From contig JAUXDV010000088.1 in assembly GCA_030620735.1 (NCBI GenBank), positions 1 through 7,705 on the forward strand: 7,705 nt of DNA, in the 5' to 3' direction. Shown here one piece after another: positions 4,919 through 7,705 of this stretch. The DNA is from Gammaproteobacteria bacterium. Its GTDB lineage: Bacteria; Pseudomonadota; Gammaproteobacteria; Chromatiales; Chromatiaceae. The notes beneath the pieces were generated by a model. The model did no database searches. It was not told the origin of the DNA and saw nothing but the letters and a program-made list of their open reading frames with translations. A program made the translations under genes and the position numbers. The first letter of the stretch is position 1. Each line of letters starts with the position of its first letter.

Positions 4919-5871
4919 TCGGCATAATTTCCGTAGCTCATGAGACGCTGATAGCGCTGATCCAGCAGTTGTTCCAGCGGAATTCCCTGCAGCTCGTCGA
5001 GCGTGGAGATCAGCAACTCACGCAGCTTCCCGGCCATACCTTCAGGATCGCGATGCGCTCCGCCGAGGGGTTCCTCGATGATGCCATCGATCAGCCCGAG
5101 CTTTTTGAGGTGCTGCGAAGTGATTGCCATCGCCTCTGCGGCCAGGGGGGCTTTTGCTGCATCTTTCCACAGGATGGATGCACAGCCTTCGGGAGATATC
5201 ACCGAGTAGGTGCTGTACTGCAGCATGTTGAGACGGTCACAGACACCGATCGCCAGTGCGCCGCCCGAGCCGCCCTCGCCAATCACGGTGCTGAGAATCG
5301 GCGTTTTGAGTTGTGACATCTCGCGCAGGTTGCGTGCAATTGCCTCACTCTGGCCACGCTCTTCGGCGCCGACGCCGGGATAGGCTCCGGGCGTATCGAT
5401 AAAGGTCAGGACAGGCAGCTTGAAACGTTCGGCAAGCTCCATGACCCGCAATGACTTACGGTAGCCTTCCGGGCGTGGCATGCCGAAATTACGCTGCAGC
5501 TTTTCATTCGTATCCCTGCCCTTCTGGTGACCGATAATGACAACAGGCTTGCCATCGAGACGCGCCAGGGCTGTAATAATTGCCTGGTCATCTGCAAATG
5601 CGCGATCACCATGCAGCTCTTCAACATCGTCAAAGATGTGCTCCACGTAGTCAAGAAAATAGGGCCGCAGTGGATGCCTGGCAACCTGGGAGACCTGCCA
5701 CGGGGTGAGTTTTGCAAAAATGGTGCGGGTCAACTCCTGGCTCTTTGACTCCAGGGTTGTAATTTCGTCCTGGATATTGATCTCCGCGTCACTGCCAACA
5801 TGACGCAGTTCATCAATTTTCGCCTCGAGTTCAGCGATCGGCTGTTCAAAATCGATAAAGTTCAGGTCCAT
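4912..5871 (-). CDS. accA: Acetyl-CoA carboxylase carboxyltransferase subunit alpha
   Basis: The alpha half of the carboxyltransferase. With AccD it moves the carboxyl group from carboxybiotin on AccB to acetyl-CoA, giving malonyl-CoA for fatty-acid synthesis in the cytoplasm. The protein is 319 residues, the same length as E. coli AccA. It has an N-terminal helical region (1-50) and then the crotonase-like fold. Conserved segments include LHGDRAFADD (86-95), GHQKGRDTNEKLQRNFGMP (114-132), FIDTPGAYPG (157-166), GEGGSGGALAIG (198-209) and SVISPEGCASILWKDA (223-238). The glycine-rich segments match the oxyanion and CoA-binding region of the family. ATG at 5869-5871 has GAGAAG 7 bases upstream (5879-5884). 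It lies 109 bases after dnaE, the order usual in gammaproteobacteria; accD is elsewhere, as in E. coli. Confidence 0.98.
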   Translation of the reverse strand: MDLNFIDFEQPIAELEAKIDELRHVGSDAEINIQDEITTLESKSQELTRTIFAKLTPWQVSQVARHPLRPYFLDYVEHIFDDVEELHGDRAFADDQAIITALARLDGKPVVIIGHQKGRDTNEKLQRNFGMPRPEGYRKSLRVMELAERFKLPVLTFIDTPGAYPGVGAEERGQSEAIARNLREMSQLKTPILSTVIGEGGSGGALAIGVCDRLNMLQYSTYSVISPEGCASILWKDAAKAPLAAEAMAITSQHLKKLGLIDGIIEEPLGGAHRDPEGMAGKLRELLISTLDELQGIPLEQLLDQRYQRLMSYGNYAEA

Positions 5872-5920
5872 AAGATAACTTCTCGTCAGTTCTCAAAAAC
5901 ATCGTGTTCGGAAGAGCGCG

Positions 5921-5967
5921 CCTACATCTGATATCGATATTTGCTGTAGGAGCAACCGGCTGGCTGC
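5921..5967. repeat. Interrupted 30-bp palindrome joined to a REP-like GTAG unit
   Basis: CCTACA (5921-5926) and TGTAGG (5945-5950) are exact inverted repeats around the perfect palindrome ATATCGATAT (5931-5940). All share one centre at 5935.5, giving 11 matched pairs out of 15. From 5946 the plus strand reads GTAGGA, followed by the imperfect palindrome GCAACCGGCTGGCTGC (5952-5967 region). GTAG followed by a GC-rich imperfect palindrome is the usual form of REP elements tied to RAYT transposases. The second GTAG, on the other strand at 5922-5925, faces it, as in paired REPs, but its following bases are not clearly palindromic. No T-run follows in either direction, so I do not call it a terminator. 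Repeat status needs other copies in the genome. Confidence 0.4.
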
Positions 5968-5980
5968 AAAAAGCGGGCAG

Positions 5981-7705
<1,725 letters not shown>

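Noticed and set aside
5872..5980. Possible accA promoter (TTGCTC with TATCAG) and terminator for dnaE
   Set aside because: The boxes match poorly (3 and 4 of 6), and the hairpins have no T-run after them on the minus strand.

Overview
The window comes from a gammaproteobacterium of moderate to high GC content. The basis is the conserved order dnaE-accA-tilS, together with proteins that follow their E. coli counterparts motif for motif. The genus cannot be fixed from this stretch. Every gene I can support lies on the minus strand, so the biological order runs from the right edge to the left edge.

Right half (about 7705 to 3522), housekeeping: the C-terminal half of dnaE (replicative DNA polymerase III alpha, cut by the right edge), then a 109-bp gap holding a large interrupted palindrome and a REP-like motif. 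Next are accA (carboxyltransferase alpha subunit of acetyl-CoA carboxylase) and, after a further gap of about 100 bp, tilS (tRNA-Ile2 lysidine synthetase).

Middle (3302 to 3521): an AT-rich intergenic region of 220 bp. It holds a possible promoter and two stem-loops, one with a perfect 8-bp stem, in the presumed leader of the next operon.

Left half (3301 to 1): seven tightly packed membrane-protein genes joined by stop/start overlaps or gaps of a few bases. They are mrpE, mrpF, mrpG, a stand-alone MbhD/DUF4040 protein, an MbhE-MnhB fusion labelled mrpB, mrpC, and mrpD (cut by the left edge). They encode a multisubunit Mrp-type cation/proton antiporter, or the membrane arm of an Mrp/Mbh-related complex. 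The order E-F-G-A(C-terminal parts)-B-C-D matches archaeal Mbh operons rather than the A-B-C-D-E-F-G order of Bacillus mrp. The C-terminal part of MrpA is split between two proteins. No NuoL-like N-terminal MrpA half is present in the window; if it exists, it should lie past the left edge.

Nothing here is clearly an undescribed system. The points most worth following up are the Mbh-like architecture of the antiporter operon with its fused and split subunits, the acidic NuoK-like residue and long tail of MrpC, the structured leader, and the palindrome/REP-like element between dnaE and accA.
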